Assembly: GCF_947507565.1 (NCBI RefSeq)
Contig: NC_089192.1
Location: 1,860,001-1,924,000, forward strand
Reading direction: 5' to 3'
Length of the DNA: 64,000 nucleotides
Source: Oscarella lobularis
Taxonomy: Eukaryota > Porifera > Homoscleromorpha > Homosclerophorida > Oscarellidae
Shown: positions 24,687 through 35,974 of the stretch, one piece after another
How the letters are laid out: the number at the start of each line of letters is the position of its first letter
How positions within the stretch are numbered: the first letter of the stretch is position 1
Program-made: the position numbers and the translations under genes
The notes under the pieces: generated by a model
The model's database searches: none
Told to the model about the DNA's origin: nothing
Seen by the model: the letters and a program-made list of their open reading frames with translations, nothing else

Positions 24687-24806
24687 ATGGAGCCCAAAGA
24701 GAGTCTAAGCGAGCGATGTATTGCATGCAACATGGTTGCCATTGTGTGCGGACTGTTCGTTGTTTTGGGCACAGTTGTTTGTATCATGTTCTTACTTGAG
24801 ATGTAA
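24687..24806 (+). CDS. Possible 39-residue single-pass membrane peptide
   Basis: ATG to TAA, 40 codons. The N-terminal half is polar (MEPKESLSERC); the C-terminal half is a 20-residue hydrophobic run (VAIVCGLFVVLGTVVCIMFL) ending LEM. The in-frame triplet six codons upstream is TAG, so this ATG is the first possible start. The layout resembles short transmembrane regulatory peptides. With 39 codons, chance cannot be excluded. Confidence 0.3.
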   Translation: MEPKESLSERCIACNMVAIVCGLFVVLGTVVCIMFLLEM

Positions 24807-26268
24807 TGAACGAAAACAGGAATTAAATTGTCGTTCTTTGTTGTAGCCGTTATAACACCTAAATGAAAAAACGATTTATGTATCACGCACACGAAATCTC
24901 AAGCTATATGTATCCGTCTTGATTAGTTGAGCCTTTTGTGATTGACCATTATGCGTGAGTCCGCGTGGAGTAATTAAGTGTATCGTCTAATGACTATATC
25001 TACAAGGTGGCTCAAGTTCGCTTCTTCCGAAAAACGTACGCCTTCTTCCTGTATTGTCTAGTCACACGGTGTGCCGAGACTTTCGCCTAAATCCGCCGAC
25101 TGGCGGCTCCTTCTCACAACGAATGCAACGGATTTATCGCAAGATCATCTTGCGTTTTCATCCTATTGCGAATCGGCGTTAGCGTTAGAGAGAAATCAGC
25201 GGACATTGTCTCAAATACGGGGTTCACAAAACCCGTATAACTTGTACGTCTGTTCCGCTCCACCGTGCGAATAAAGCGTCCCTTGCCTTGTGACCATCGA
25301 TTGCGATGGTGGCGCTACTTTAGTTGTGCATGTAACTGAAGTCTTGCCGCTGTAATACTTTTAGTCACAGAAGAAAGAAGAAGTGAGTGCTCAAATTTTT
25401 TTAAAGGTTAGGTATAGTTATTTTCCGTGGAGCCAGATGTCGTTTTTGCCTGCGGATTATTCGTCGCTAAATAGCCTAATGAATGAAAGCAAAGAAGCCA
25501 AGCCTGCAAACGAAGAATTTCTGTATGATTAACAATATATTTTGCAACGCTGAGAGATTCGGGCCCCTTTTAGGAAAAACTGCTTTGGACAGCTCGAGCT
25601 AAACATAGAAAGAAAGAGTTCTTACCCCAATAAAGGTACGTCGTAAAGCGCTTTTGAAGCTACTAGACAAAACGCGCATGTGACCGATCACACTCTCTTG
25701 GGTGCTGCGATGAATGACTCTGCAAGGCGTCGTGACCGAAAAAAGTACAGAAGTCGATCGTAAATCCGATACAAACAGCGCCGTGTCTGCTCTTACCGTT
25801 ACGGATGTTATCCTTATCATATGGGTGTGCGCATTGCCACGCCTGCGCAGTGCTGTATAAAGAGAGCTTAAAAAGCGTTTTTTTTTTTCCTGTTCCTAAC
25901 CCAACACCAATCCTAAACCTTACTGGTATCGGTGGCGGCCCCGCTCCGGGCTTAGCCGCCCCAATGAGCATATGTCGCACAGGGGGCTTCGCCTCCCTGG
26001 AACCATGCACAATGCTACGGGCGGTTAAGCCACAGTCGCGGGTGATCGTATATCGCCGCTAAAGTACAAAAAAAAGCACGCTTCGGGATTCGAATCCTGT
26101 CTGATGTTCTGCGTGCACGTGAGCATTCTCACGTTATCTCTACGAAACTCCCGGACTATCGTTCTAAAGCGATGCTGGGCATATTTCGACCGCATCTAAG
26201 CTGCAATATCAGCATTCGAAGCGTTACTGAAACGTCATTTTAGCTTTCGATGTTCTCAAAGTTGCGAA
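24807..26268. other. Intergenic stretch with a GC-rich hairpin segment
   Basis: No gene is recognised. About 25925-26060 is unusually GC-rich for the region and contains short hairpins (GGCGGCCCC ... GCCGCC and GGGGGCTTCGCCTCCC). A second short palindrome around 26083-26100 centres on GGATTCGAATCC. Box-like similarity to tRNA T-arms is superficial, as no tRNA fold closes. It may be a degraded interspersed element upstream of the ankyrin-Roc-COR gene. Confidence 0.35.
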
Positions 26269-29200
26269 ATGACGTCGGAGAAGGCAGAAACGTTAACGTC
26301 ACTACACAAAGCAGCAGCAAACGGAGACGCCGACGCTTGTAAAGGGCTTCTGCAGTTAGATAAAGAGTGTTTATTTATTCAAAACGAAGAGGGCCTTCTT
26401 CCGATTCACTGCGCTGCAGAAGCTGCCAACGTTGCGAACGTTGAACTCTTTCTTAATTTTGGCGTCAGCGTTGACGTGAAAAACAAAACCGGACAGCGTC
26501 CTCTTCACTTGGCGGCCAGTGGCGGGCGTTTGGTTTTGTGTGAAGCTCTTCTCCAATGGGGGGCTGACATCGAGGCGAGGGATGAACAGGGGATACGCCC
26601 ACTGCATATGTCAGCAAGAAAGGGCTCTATCAATACAACCTCTCTTCTTCTGATGCGTAAAGCTGATCTAAACGCTGAAGATGATATGGGTAGACGACCA
26701 TTACATCTGGCGTCGTTCGGAGGACACACTGAACTCTGTCAACTGTTGCTTGAAAACGGTGCCGATCTTACAGCGAGAGATAAAATTGCGCAAACTGCTC
26801 TTCACTGCGCTGTTATGACCGGTCATCTTCATGCGACTACATTCCTCCTTGAAAGTGGAGCAGACATCTGTGCTGAAAATAGTGAAAAGGGCCAAGCAAT
26901 TCACATTGCCTGTCAGCAAGGATCACCTGATGTAATAAAGCTTCTTCTTGATTCCGGTGCTAGTGTTTCCACCGAAGGCGAATGTTGTCGTCAGCCACTT
27001 CACTACGCGGCGCAGAGCGGTCACCTTTCAGCGTGTAAACTCCTTCTGGAGATGGGTTCAGACATCGAGGCGGAAGATGAGGACAAAGAGCGTCCGTTGC
27101 ACTTGGCGGCAGCCAACGGTCATGATTTAGTATGCCTATCTCTTCTTGATCACGGGGCACACGTCAATTCACTCGACGAATTTGGTCGAAGCGCTCTTCA
27201 TTATGTAGCTGATGATGGTAAGACAAGTCTCGGAGAAGTTCTGCTAAATAGAGGTGCAAATGTAGCTGTCAAGGACTCTGATGGAAAAGATCCGTTATGC
27301 TCGGCTTCTGCGGAAGGTCACACCTCCTTTTGTAATATGATGTTAGATTTTGGCGCCGATGTGGAAAACAACGATGATGAGGGACGTTCTGCATTGCATT
27401 TTGCAGCTGAAAACGGCCACAATGAGACCTGCGAATTTCTTCTCGAGGAAGGCGCAAATGTTAATTGTTCAGATGAATTTGGCTGCATTCCTTTGCACCT
27501 TGCCGCTGCGAACGGACACATAGGCACGTGTGAGTTTCTCCTTAGCAAGGGAGCCGACATTCACGCTAAGGGAGAATTTAATTGGGAAGTCTTGCACTAT
27601 GCCAGTGAGGAGGGTCATTTCGCCGTCAGCGAGTTTCTGTTGGACAATGGCGCTGATTTAGAATGTCAAGACGTTGACGGTAAACGTCCACTTTGCGTCG
27701 CTGCAGAGTACGGTCACGACAGTTTGTGCACGCTTTTTATTGACCGCGGAGCTGACATTGAAGCTGCTGTCAGCGTTGGCGGAAGGACGGTTCTCTTCTT
27801 CGCTGCTGAGGAAGGACGTTGCTCTACTTGCGGGCTTCTCCTTGAAAAGGGGGCTAATTTAAAAGTGAAAGACCTTGACGGTGGCACTCCATTTCATCTT
27901 GCTGTCAGAAAGGGTCGAGAGGATGTTTGCAGGCTTTTTCTCCGACATGGAGCCAATGTGAACGATCCAGACGGACGAGGATATCGTGCACTTCATGTGG
28001 GCGCTCAGTTTGAGCAAGTTGCCGTTTGCAAGTTTCTTTTAGATCGAAAGGCAGACGTAATGGCAAAAGGAGTCGACGGCGAAGAGGCTCTGCATCTTGC
28101 GGCTATGCGTGGTAACGTGGCGTTATGTCAAATGTTTATTGGCGAGGGAGCTAGTGTAAATGCAAAAGGCGAATACCATTGGTCTCCTCTTCAATATGCG
28201 GCTGACAGAGGACATTTGCTTGCTTGTGAATTTTTGCTCGACAAAGGTGCCGACATATCTCACCGTGACGAAGACGAAAGTCGGGCGTTGCATCTTGCAT
28301 CTAAGAAAGGCCACACTTCCGTTTGTAAACTACTGTTGGATTTCGGTGCAGACATATCTGCAACGGACACGATTAAATGGCATGCACTTCATTACGCTGC
28401 AGAAGGTGGCTTTGTCTCGACGTGCTCTTTGCTTCTGCAGAGAGGAGCAGATATTGAATGTAAGACGAACATTCTTAGAACTCCTCTACTTCTTGCATCT
28501 AGAAAAGGACAAACGTCAGTTTGTCGGTTGTTGCTTCAGGAAGGAGCAGAAATTCGTGCTAAAGACAAGTACGATTTTCGAGCTGTTCACCTTGCCGCGG
28601 AAGGCGGTCATACATCGTCATGCCGAATCCTTCTCAAAATGAACGGAAGCGTGTCTGATGCAGACATTTTTGGTAGGCAGCCGCTGCACTTAGCTGCTGA
28701 AAGTGGGAACGTTACTCTGTGCAAGTTGCTACTTCAAAGAGGCGCTGACCGTTGTGCAAAAGACAAAAGTGACCGCGGAGTTCTTCATTTCGCCGCAAAA
28801 AGTGGAAACGTGGATGCGTGCCTCCTGTTTCTTGATAAAGGAGCGGATGGAAATTCTTCAGACAAAAGGAGTATTCGACCAATGCACATTGCTGCTAAAA
28901 GCGGCTTTGGCGACATTTGCGGGCTATTGCTAGACAACGGAGCAGATATTAACGCCACCGGCAAAAATCGTTGGCAACCCATACATTATGCTGCCTCAGG
29001 AGGGCACGTGACGACATGCAAATTGCTTTTAGACCGGGGAGCGACTCTGATGGCGAGAGACTGTGACGGTCGATTTCCTTTACTTCTTGCTGCCATGAAA
29101 GGCCACACGGAGCTGTGTAATTTTCTTGTGTTGGACTGCAATGCTGACATTGCTGCAGTGGACGATTTAGGGCGTAATTCGTTGCACTTAGCCTCGGCTT

Positions 29201-32200
29201 GTGGTCATGTGTCAGTTTGTAGAGCCGTCGTCGCAATGGATCAACGTTTGATTGAAAGCAAAGACAAACATGGAGCGTCTTGTTTGCATTTCGCTGCCGG
29301 CAACGGACGTACATCAGTGTGTAAGTTTCTTATCGACGTTGGTGCTTGCTTAGAAGAGGAAGATGAAGATAAATTGCAGGCTGTGCATTTGGCTGCCAAG
29401 TATGGTTGCTCTGAAACGTTCTTACTGCTCATCTCGTTCTACGCAGATGATTGTGAAGACGTTTTCAATCGCGCCTTCAGTGAGTGCATGGAAGCAGACG
29501 AGCATCGCAAAGAGTGTTGGGCTATTGCTTTGGAATTGCTTCAAAACGATCGTGTTTCGGCCTCAGTTGTTCGAAAGTATGCTGCTCCGATTTTTGAACA
29601 GTTCAATTCTGTCGACGAAGCTGTGCGTTTGCTTGACAAATACACGGAAAAGGAAGGCATCTTTCGCAACTGCAACGTCCGAAAGGCTTTTTGTTCGGCC
29701 GTCGAAAGTGGAAGTTCACAAACTGTTCAATGGCTTGTCAGGAATGGAGCCCATGTAGCTTCCAACTGCGAGGAAGCTTTGTTAGCGGCTGCAAAGAGTG
29801 GAAAGTACGATATGATAGAGCTGATTGTGAACCTCGGAGGCAATGTGCAAGAGGCTGCGGATTTTGCTAAACGTCATCGGTACACCAATATTGCTCCTGT
29901 GCTATCAAAATCATGTAAGTCATACAAGCTAGCTAGATGTTCGCCTAGCTAGGTAGAAGCTTTTCCAGAAACTGGAAGCGTACAGACTTAAGGGATAACA
30001 AGCTAAAATTTGCCCATCACTTGTGTAATATGCTCGTTTATTGCGACCAGCAGCTGGAGAAGCTTCTAATTTTTAGCAGTACTCCGCGATTAACTATATG
30101 TATACCTGTTTTATGGTTGACTGCGTATACAAGTATCTTGCATATATATAAATTAAATTTGTAATGTGTCGCTTCTTTTTTAGCATCTTATCCTCTGGAA
30201 ATGTTTGCTCAGGACGAGAGAGCGCGCGAAATCTATTTACGAGCATTGACGGAAGGATATGCTGAAGCCTTGTTTATTAGGCTTGACATCGTCGGTAAAG
30301 ACAGCTCTGGAAAAAGCAGTTTAAGGAAATCACTTACTAATCAAAAATTCAATCCGTCCGAGCCGAGCACAATTGGTGTTGAATTTGACAAGAAGTGTGA
30401 AATAATTGTTTCAAAATCTTGCAATTGGACTAAGTCACTTTCCGAGGACGACCACTTAAAAACGTTTGAAAAAATGTTGGCTTCTGACGTGGCCATTCGA
30501 ACGCGATCTGCGGCAATGTCAGTTGTTGAAGTGGAAACTAAAGCGGAACAAAAGATGAAGAGGAAGAGGAAGAAATATGTTTTTGACGTCGAACATAAGC
30601 CAGCGCCTAAACGAGGAAAAGCGGAGTTGACTGGCAGCTATTTGATTCACGAGGACTCCGACGAAAGAGCAACCGCTTCTAAACAGAAGACGTCTTCAAA
30701 TGGCAGCCAATATTCTTGTCATAAAAAAATACCAACGGCTGAACTCATTCTAGAACAGTCTGTTAGTCAGGAGATAAAGCTTGCAGAGAGCATTTTCGAC
30801 GAATCTTGTTCTGGGGATGTCGCTGCTCCTGTTTCGCCTAAATCTCCAGTCTTAGTCAAGTCTGTCACGGAGAAAACGTCTGCTTTAGAATCAACTGACG
30901 TTCCGAAAGAGGACCCATACGGCGAAATCTCTGGTCAAATTAAAGAGCACGTCCGCACTTATATCGGCGATAGCAAGCTTCATTGCGAGATCAGAGGTGA
31001 AACGTATGTTGACATGCTTGACTACGGCGGTCAAGACGTCTTCTACGCCACTCATTATCTTTTTCTTTCAAAAGAAGCGATCTATTTCGCTGTGTTTGAC
31101 GCTTCTATTCCTCTCGAAGAGCCTGCTCAATCGGAGTTTCGCGTTGCCGGTTCCCAACCGGTTCCTGTTGACGTTGCTCCAGGAGAAACGTGTTACGATC
31201 GACTTGAAGAATGGATATCGGCTGCACATCTCATGCAACCGCCCGACAGCCGAACCGTTTATGAAGACGAAAGGGGAAAACTCGTTTTTCCTGTCGTGTT
31301 TCTAGTGGGTACTCACAAGGACAAAGTGTCGTTCGAGTTTCTTGAAAAGCAAAATAGTTATCTCCTAAGTCGCTTGAGAGGAAAAGCGTTCTGGGGCAAC
31401 ATTGTTCCTGCTTCGCAAAGCCGCCTATTCTTTGCAGTTGATAACACAAAGTCGGATCCTTCAAAGCCGGACGACGAAGACGAAGAGGTACTTCGGCTGC
31501 GACTAAAAGCCGAGTTAACTGCAAAGAGACTTTCAGTTGCGTCGAAAATTCCGATCAAGTTTCTGCGATTTGAACGGTACATTCGAAAAATCAAAAGAGA
31601 TCGTCCTGAAAAGAAGACCACTTCGATTCGTTGTTTGAAAGTTATCGCTTCTGCGATCTGCGACATCAGCGACGACGAGTTTGATTTGGTCATTCGCTAT
31701 CTGAGCAATCGTGCTGTGATTCTTTATCACGATATACCTGGTATCGAAGGAGAACCGGATACAATACTCGATCTTTGTTGGCTGACTCAGGTTCTTCAGA
31801 CACTTATTACGGTACCGGCCGAACATCTAATACCTCCCAGGTTTTTTAATGATGTTGAACGGTCGAAGAAGAAGGGTATAGTGACTCGACAGTGGCTTAC
31901 GCATCAGCTTCGCGACGTCGAGTCTCGACGTCTTATTGTCTATCTAATGAAGTACTTCGATCTTCTCTGTGACTATTATGGCTTTGATATGCAATCGAAG
32001 CAGTCGGATGACAGCACGGACTTTCTCCAATTTCCCGAGGCAAAGGTAGCTACTGTGCTCGACCATCCATCTGATTTCTTTATTCCTTGTTTACTGAGAG
32101 ATAGACATCATTTGGAATCGCAGAACGTTTCGTCAGACCTGAAAACCATTCCTCTTCATCTTTATTCGATTGATCATCGTGTTCCTTCTCCGTTATTTTA

Positions 32201-33105
32201 TCGTCTATTGACTCGTCTTACTCGACGTTTTCCTCGACTTCCCGTGCTCTACAGAAACGTTGCCTATTTTCACGTCTATCCTGGTCACCGTTTGGAAATA
32301 ACTCTTCGCCAGACAGATATTCAGTTTTGCGTCATATCTTCACCAGCACAGAAACTGTTTTGCAACGTTTGTTCCGCCGTGAGAGAACACGTAGTGTCTG
32401 AAATTTCAAGGTCAAAGCAGCAGGGAATGCCTGGGTTAAATCTTCACCTTGGATTTATTCAAGATGGTGATTTTGTTTCACTGGAAGGATATCCGATCAA
32501 AACTAAGCAATTGTATGCAAAGGAAAAAGAAATTGCCGTTACCCCAAAGTTACTTGAGTGGTTTGGTGATTTATACGAGCAGGTAATGATCAGTTACCAA
32601 TTAAAAGGTTTGATTGTTATTCTCTATTTTCCTTAGGTTCCTTGCGTTAGAGATCTAAATGTTAGTAAACCCATTAGCGATTTGATTGAGCCGGAATTGC
32701 ATCCAGCAATAGCTAGAACTATACGACTTCTTGACGTTGAAGACAAGTTAGGTGATGACTGGAGATCACTCGGGCAAAAACTTCTTCGACGACCTCTAAC
32801 AAATTTTGACGCGTTTCTTCAAGCAGCTGGTGGTCCAACATTATTTGTTTTGAGAAGATGGCAACAACAAGAGGGGGGTAGAGCGACGATTGGCGCTCTG
32901 ATCGAGAGTTTGAGCACTATTTATCGGAACGATGTTGCTGATGTCATTTTGAAATACCTTGAGGTAAGACTCTATTCCTATCGAGATTGGCCTTTTGTCG
33001 ATATTTGAGTTATAGTCTTGCGATACCGAGGAAGCGCTGGAGGAGACGTCTGCTGGCAAGCCAAACCTATGTAGTACTACTCCAGTATTTGCAGAGCAGT
33101 TCTGA
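26269..33105 (+). CDS. Ankyrin-Roc-COR-Death domain protein (2,153 aa, 4 exons)
   Basis: Exons 26269-29914, 30184-32582, 32637-32963 and 33016-33105; all three junction phases close and the frame ends at TGA 33103-33105. Residues about 5-1085 hold about 32 ankyrin repeats by my count. Roc GTPase: P-loop GKDSSGKSS near residue 1253, switch I STIGVEF, switch II DYGGQDVF near 1495, and THKD near the base-binding motif. A COR domain follows (ICDISDDEFDLVIRYLSNRA, ILDLCWLTQVLQTL). Residues about 2044-2124 form a Death domain (LGDDWRSLGQKLL ... ATIGALIESLSTIYRNDVAD). The order equals the C-terminal two thirds of DAPK1 but the kinase is absent. About 200 residues, basic and Ser/Lys-rich (KRKRKKY, PAPKRGK), are inserted inside Roc between switch I and II. 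Likely an intracellular scaffold or GTPase in death signalling. Confidence 0.92.
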
Positions 33106-33545
33106 CTGAATGTTGTCTCTTTAGACGTTCACGTTGGTGGTAATACGGCTGAGAAAGGAGGGATTGTTTACGATTTTCGGTAGGTACGCTGCTCGGCAGG
33201 ATTGTTTATTTAATTTGTATCTTGAAGACAAATCAATGTTTCTCTTAATTAATTGAACAACGGATTACAAACGTAAGGTGATTAAATTCATAGAATACTG
33301 TGTTTCTTAAAACCGTACCGGCTCTCATAGTACGCCTGTGGCTCTATACTTTCAACTGCAGTTTTCTGTGGATGTTTATTCGACAGCAAGGCTTTATTGA
33401 AAAGTGAGCTGTTTATTATTTTTATGAGCACACATATTGTATGGCCTTTCAACACTATTTACTGCTGTCCTCAAGAATTTCTAATTATCTAGTAAAGCAA
33501 GAGCAACCACTAGTCGTAGAATGTGCAACTATCAAGATTCATGAT
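33106..33545. other. Intergenic, nothing recognised
   Basis: AT-rich spacer after the Death domain exon. No gene, repeat or canonical polyadenylation signal was identified. Confidence 0.4.
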
Positions 33546-33850
33546 CTAGTTAGTAGGAGCTAGTCCACCGGTGACGTATTGAAATTTTTCTTTATCGATA
33601 TCGGTGATCACGGCGTTGTCTAGGGTGTTTTCCATTCGAGCTGAACGATATAGGATACACTTGGGTAACGACGACCGCTGGCTTGGCAGAAAAAGCTGTG
33701 TGGAACGTGACCAGGTACTTGGCTGTTGACTGCTTATGAAGTTGAATTCAGAGCCGCTGAGAATAGAGCCATCAGTATCAATGTAGCCTCCAATAGTCGT
33801 CGTTGTTGTCGTCATTCGCTGGCAGTGACAAATCGACGCCTCGGGATGAA
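33546..33850 (-). pseudogene. Secreted beta-sandwich-like ORF with two compensating frameshifts
   Basis: The minus strand has an 89-codon ORF. Its ends read YIDTDGSILSGSEFN and NTLDNAVITDIDKEKFQYVT. The middle of the ORF is nonsense, while the neighbouring frame there reads YLVTFHTAFSAKPAVVVTQV YPISFSSNG. The composite F-x-x-x-F...PAVVVTQ-x-YP...DNAVI...V.TG is a pattern I know from secreted proteins of marine invertebrates and bacteria, without a firm family name. Two nearby indels of opposite effect best explain this. It could be a decaying copy or a sequence error. Confidence 0.5.
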
Positions 33851-34329
33851 ACTTTGTTTCAGCGTTGAGTGCACGAGAGTGTGCTATTGTCAGACGCTAC
33901 GCAACCCTTGGCTACGCTGCATAGCAAAGGTTACATTGTAAATATATAAGCGGTTGTGTTTACGGTCGCTTTAGGCCGGATTCGTACGCATTGAAAACAA
34001 GCGCAGAGTAGTTAAAAAGGTTTGCGACGTTTCTGATTTCAGACTTGGAACTGGCAAGAACAACTAAGGCGATGTTTTGTTACTCTCTCCTATTCCAGGC
34101 AGCTTTATTACGCGGTCGACTTAGCGGAGCGTTCCTATGGCAAGCCTAAGGACTTTTGGGCTTCGTCATGTGTACAGAAGATTAATTTTAGGTCGGATGT
34201 GGCATTGCAGATTATTAAGATCAATCATGCAAGATGTAAGAAGTCATAGACCGTGTGAGGAAGAGGTCACCTCTCTATTACGTCTCAAACTAAGTTACCT
34301 ACAGCAAGGCGACACTTGTTCATAGCGTA

Positions 34330-34483
34330 ATTATATAGAGGGAGGGCACGGCGTTAGTACATAGAGAGACGGCCTAAGTATATACAAAGACGTCACCCAT
34401 TGGTGGCGTCAGTGTAGAGAGAGACGGCACCTTTTGTTGGCTTAAGTACACAGAGAGACGGCACCTTTTGTGGCGTAGGTATA
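34330..34483. repeat. Degenerate tandem repeat, about 30-37 bp unit
   Basis: Four to five units built on AGAGAGACGGCACCTTTTG followed by TGGC(G/T)TAAGTA. The last two units are closest to each other and the left ones are shorter and more diverged. Confidence 0.75.
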
Positions 34484-34758
34484 AGTAATTAATGTGACTT
34501 CTTGATGAAAACGAGCTCCTACGAGAGCGCTTACCTTTGAAAAGAATCCCTAGGTCAGTTCGAAGGCAAAGCTATTGGCTGGATAGTGTAAAGCGCTAGT
34601 TGCGCACAGTGTAGTTCTAGTGCTAAAATTTCTATCTGCAGTACGTATTTATTACAGCGCCAACATTTTGCTATTCAATACGAACTTGAAGGTGTGCACG
34701 TGAGCAATAGGACTGCTCCAGGACAACATATCGCTCCGTCGGTATTATACAGACCTAA

Positions 34759-35152
34759 CAAGTCTCACGCCTAAGGCGTGAATCTCGCGCCTCAGCTAGT
34801 TGTCTAACGCACTCACGCCCGCCCAACACGTTTCTCACGCCTGCCAAAAAATCGTTTGACGAAAGACGATTTTCACCATCTTGACCATTTCTACAGAAGT
34901 GCAGGTTGAACAAGGTCCTAAATTTATCATAAACTAGCGTTCAAATAGTCCTTACATTTGCACTATTTTTAGTAGGCGTTGTCCTTTTTAAGAGGGCGTG
35001 GTCAATATTTTTAGTGGGCGTGGCTTTTTTGAGAGGGCGTGGCTTTTTTGAAGAGGGCGTTGTCTTTTTTTCAGTGGGCGTGGCTCTTTTTAAGAGGCGT
35101 CGTCATCATTTTTAGTGGGCGTGGCTCTATTTTAAGAGGGCGTGGTCAATTC
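34759..35152 (+). repeat. Interspersed repeat, copy 1 (palindromic head, GGGCGTGG-rich tail)
   Basis: Starts with the hairpin CTCACGCCTAAGGCGTGAA, then CTCGCGCCTCAGCT, CACGCCCGCCCAA and CTCACGCCTGCCAAAAAATC. It then has a unique middle and a tail of six or more units of TTTTAGTGGGCGTGGCT or AGAGGGCGTGG. The same order of blocks recurs at 52987-53240. No coding capacity, so likely a non-autonomous element. Confidence 0.75.
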
Positions 35153-35432
35153 GTGTTGTATAAACAACTGAAGAGTTTTTGTCATTTGCAGCTATATCAT
35201 GATTCCTTAACTAGCAAGGTTGCTACACACCAACTGCTATGCAACTGCTATGTAAATCATTTCACAACACGGTATACAAATATGCACTCAGACTGAAAAA
35301 TTCGCATTAAAGTATAAAACAATTTGATATTACAGTAAGTAAAAGTATTAAGCTATTCATTAAAAACTACAGATATAAAATGAAACACTATTACCATAAA
35401 ATACAAATTAGCGTCACGACAGACTACAATCC

Positions 35433-35452
35433 ATATATATATATATATATAC
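35433..35452. repeat. (AT)n microsatellite
   Basis: Short run of alternating AT in an AT-rich intergenic stretch. Confidence 0.8.
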
Positions 35453-35690
35453 TAAATACGACATGCAGAACACAGAACAGAAAATGCGTGGAAGAATAGA
35501 ATTTACTAAACACGAAATATGAATACAGATTTCGTAACTTGAAATACACTTAAAAAGTACGAAGCACAAAATATGAAAACGCGAAACATAGATTAGGAAG
35601 TACGAAATCTTTGTAAGAAATAAGAAATACAGAATACGATACGCATCACCGAATATGAAATAGGAAATGCTGATAAGATAAAACGAAATT
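35453..35690. repeat. Highly diverged repeat of ACGAAATATGAA-like units
   Basis: Motifs such as CACGAAATATGAA, GTACGAAGCACAAAATATG, AGTACGAAATC and CCGAATATGAAATAGG recur about every 15-30 nt. It reads as an old expanded simple repeat and contains no ORF. Confidence 0.5.
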
Positions 35691-35974
35691 CTGGTGAGAA
35701 TCTTTTAGCTACCCTTTTTGGTTTTTTGTAGTGCTAAGGTAACGATTACTTTTATTGATAGGCCGCTTCAGATGAACGATTTTCATATATTAGTCTTGAA
35801 TGTTGTATTAGGATAATAAGCTGGCGACTTATGCCCACCAGTCGTGTACAGTACTGTACGCACGAATAATGACGAAAATCACGTGATCATTATGTTACGG
35901 GAAACTTCGGAATTCTTCTACGTGAAGTTTCTCGTTGCAAAGCTCTTCTAAAGAACCAGTGCATTTTTTTCGCG

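Noticed and set aside
25438-25530. 31-codon ORF starting MSFLPADYSSLNSL
   Set aside because: Too short, no motif and no clear context.
25886-25920. Telomere-like CCTAAC runs
   Set aside because: Only three degenerate units, too few for a telomeric tract.
25880-26100. Possible tRNA or rRNA fragment in the GC-rich segment
   Set aside because: Only short hairpins; GGATTCGAATCC is a plain palindrome and no cloverleaf forms.
29915-29952. Extension of the long ankyrin ORF to a stop at 29952
   Set aside because: The donor GTAAGT at 29915 splices in phase to the Roc exon at 30184; the extension is intronic.
32841-33059. Minus-strand ORFs over the ankyrin-Roc-COR gene
   Set aside because: Shadows of the plus-strand exons without their own features.
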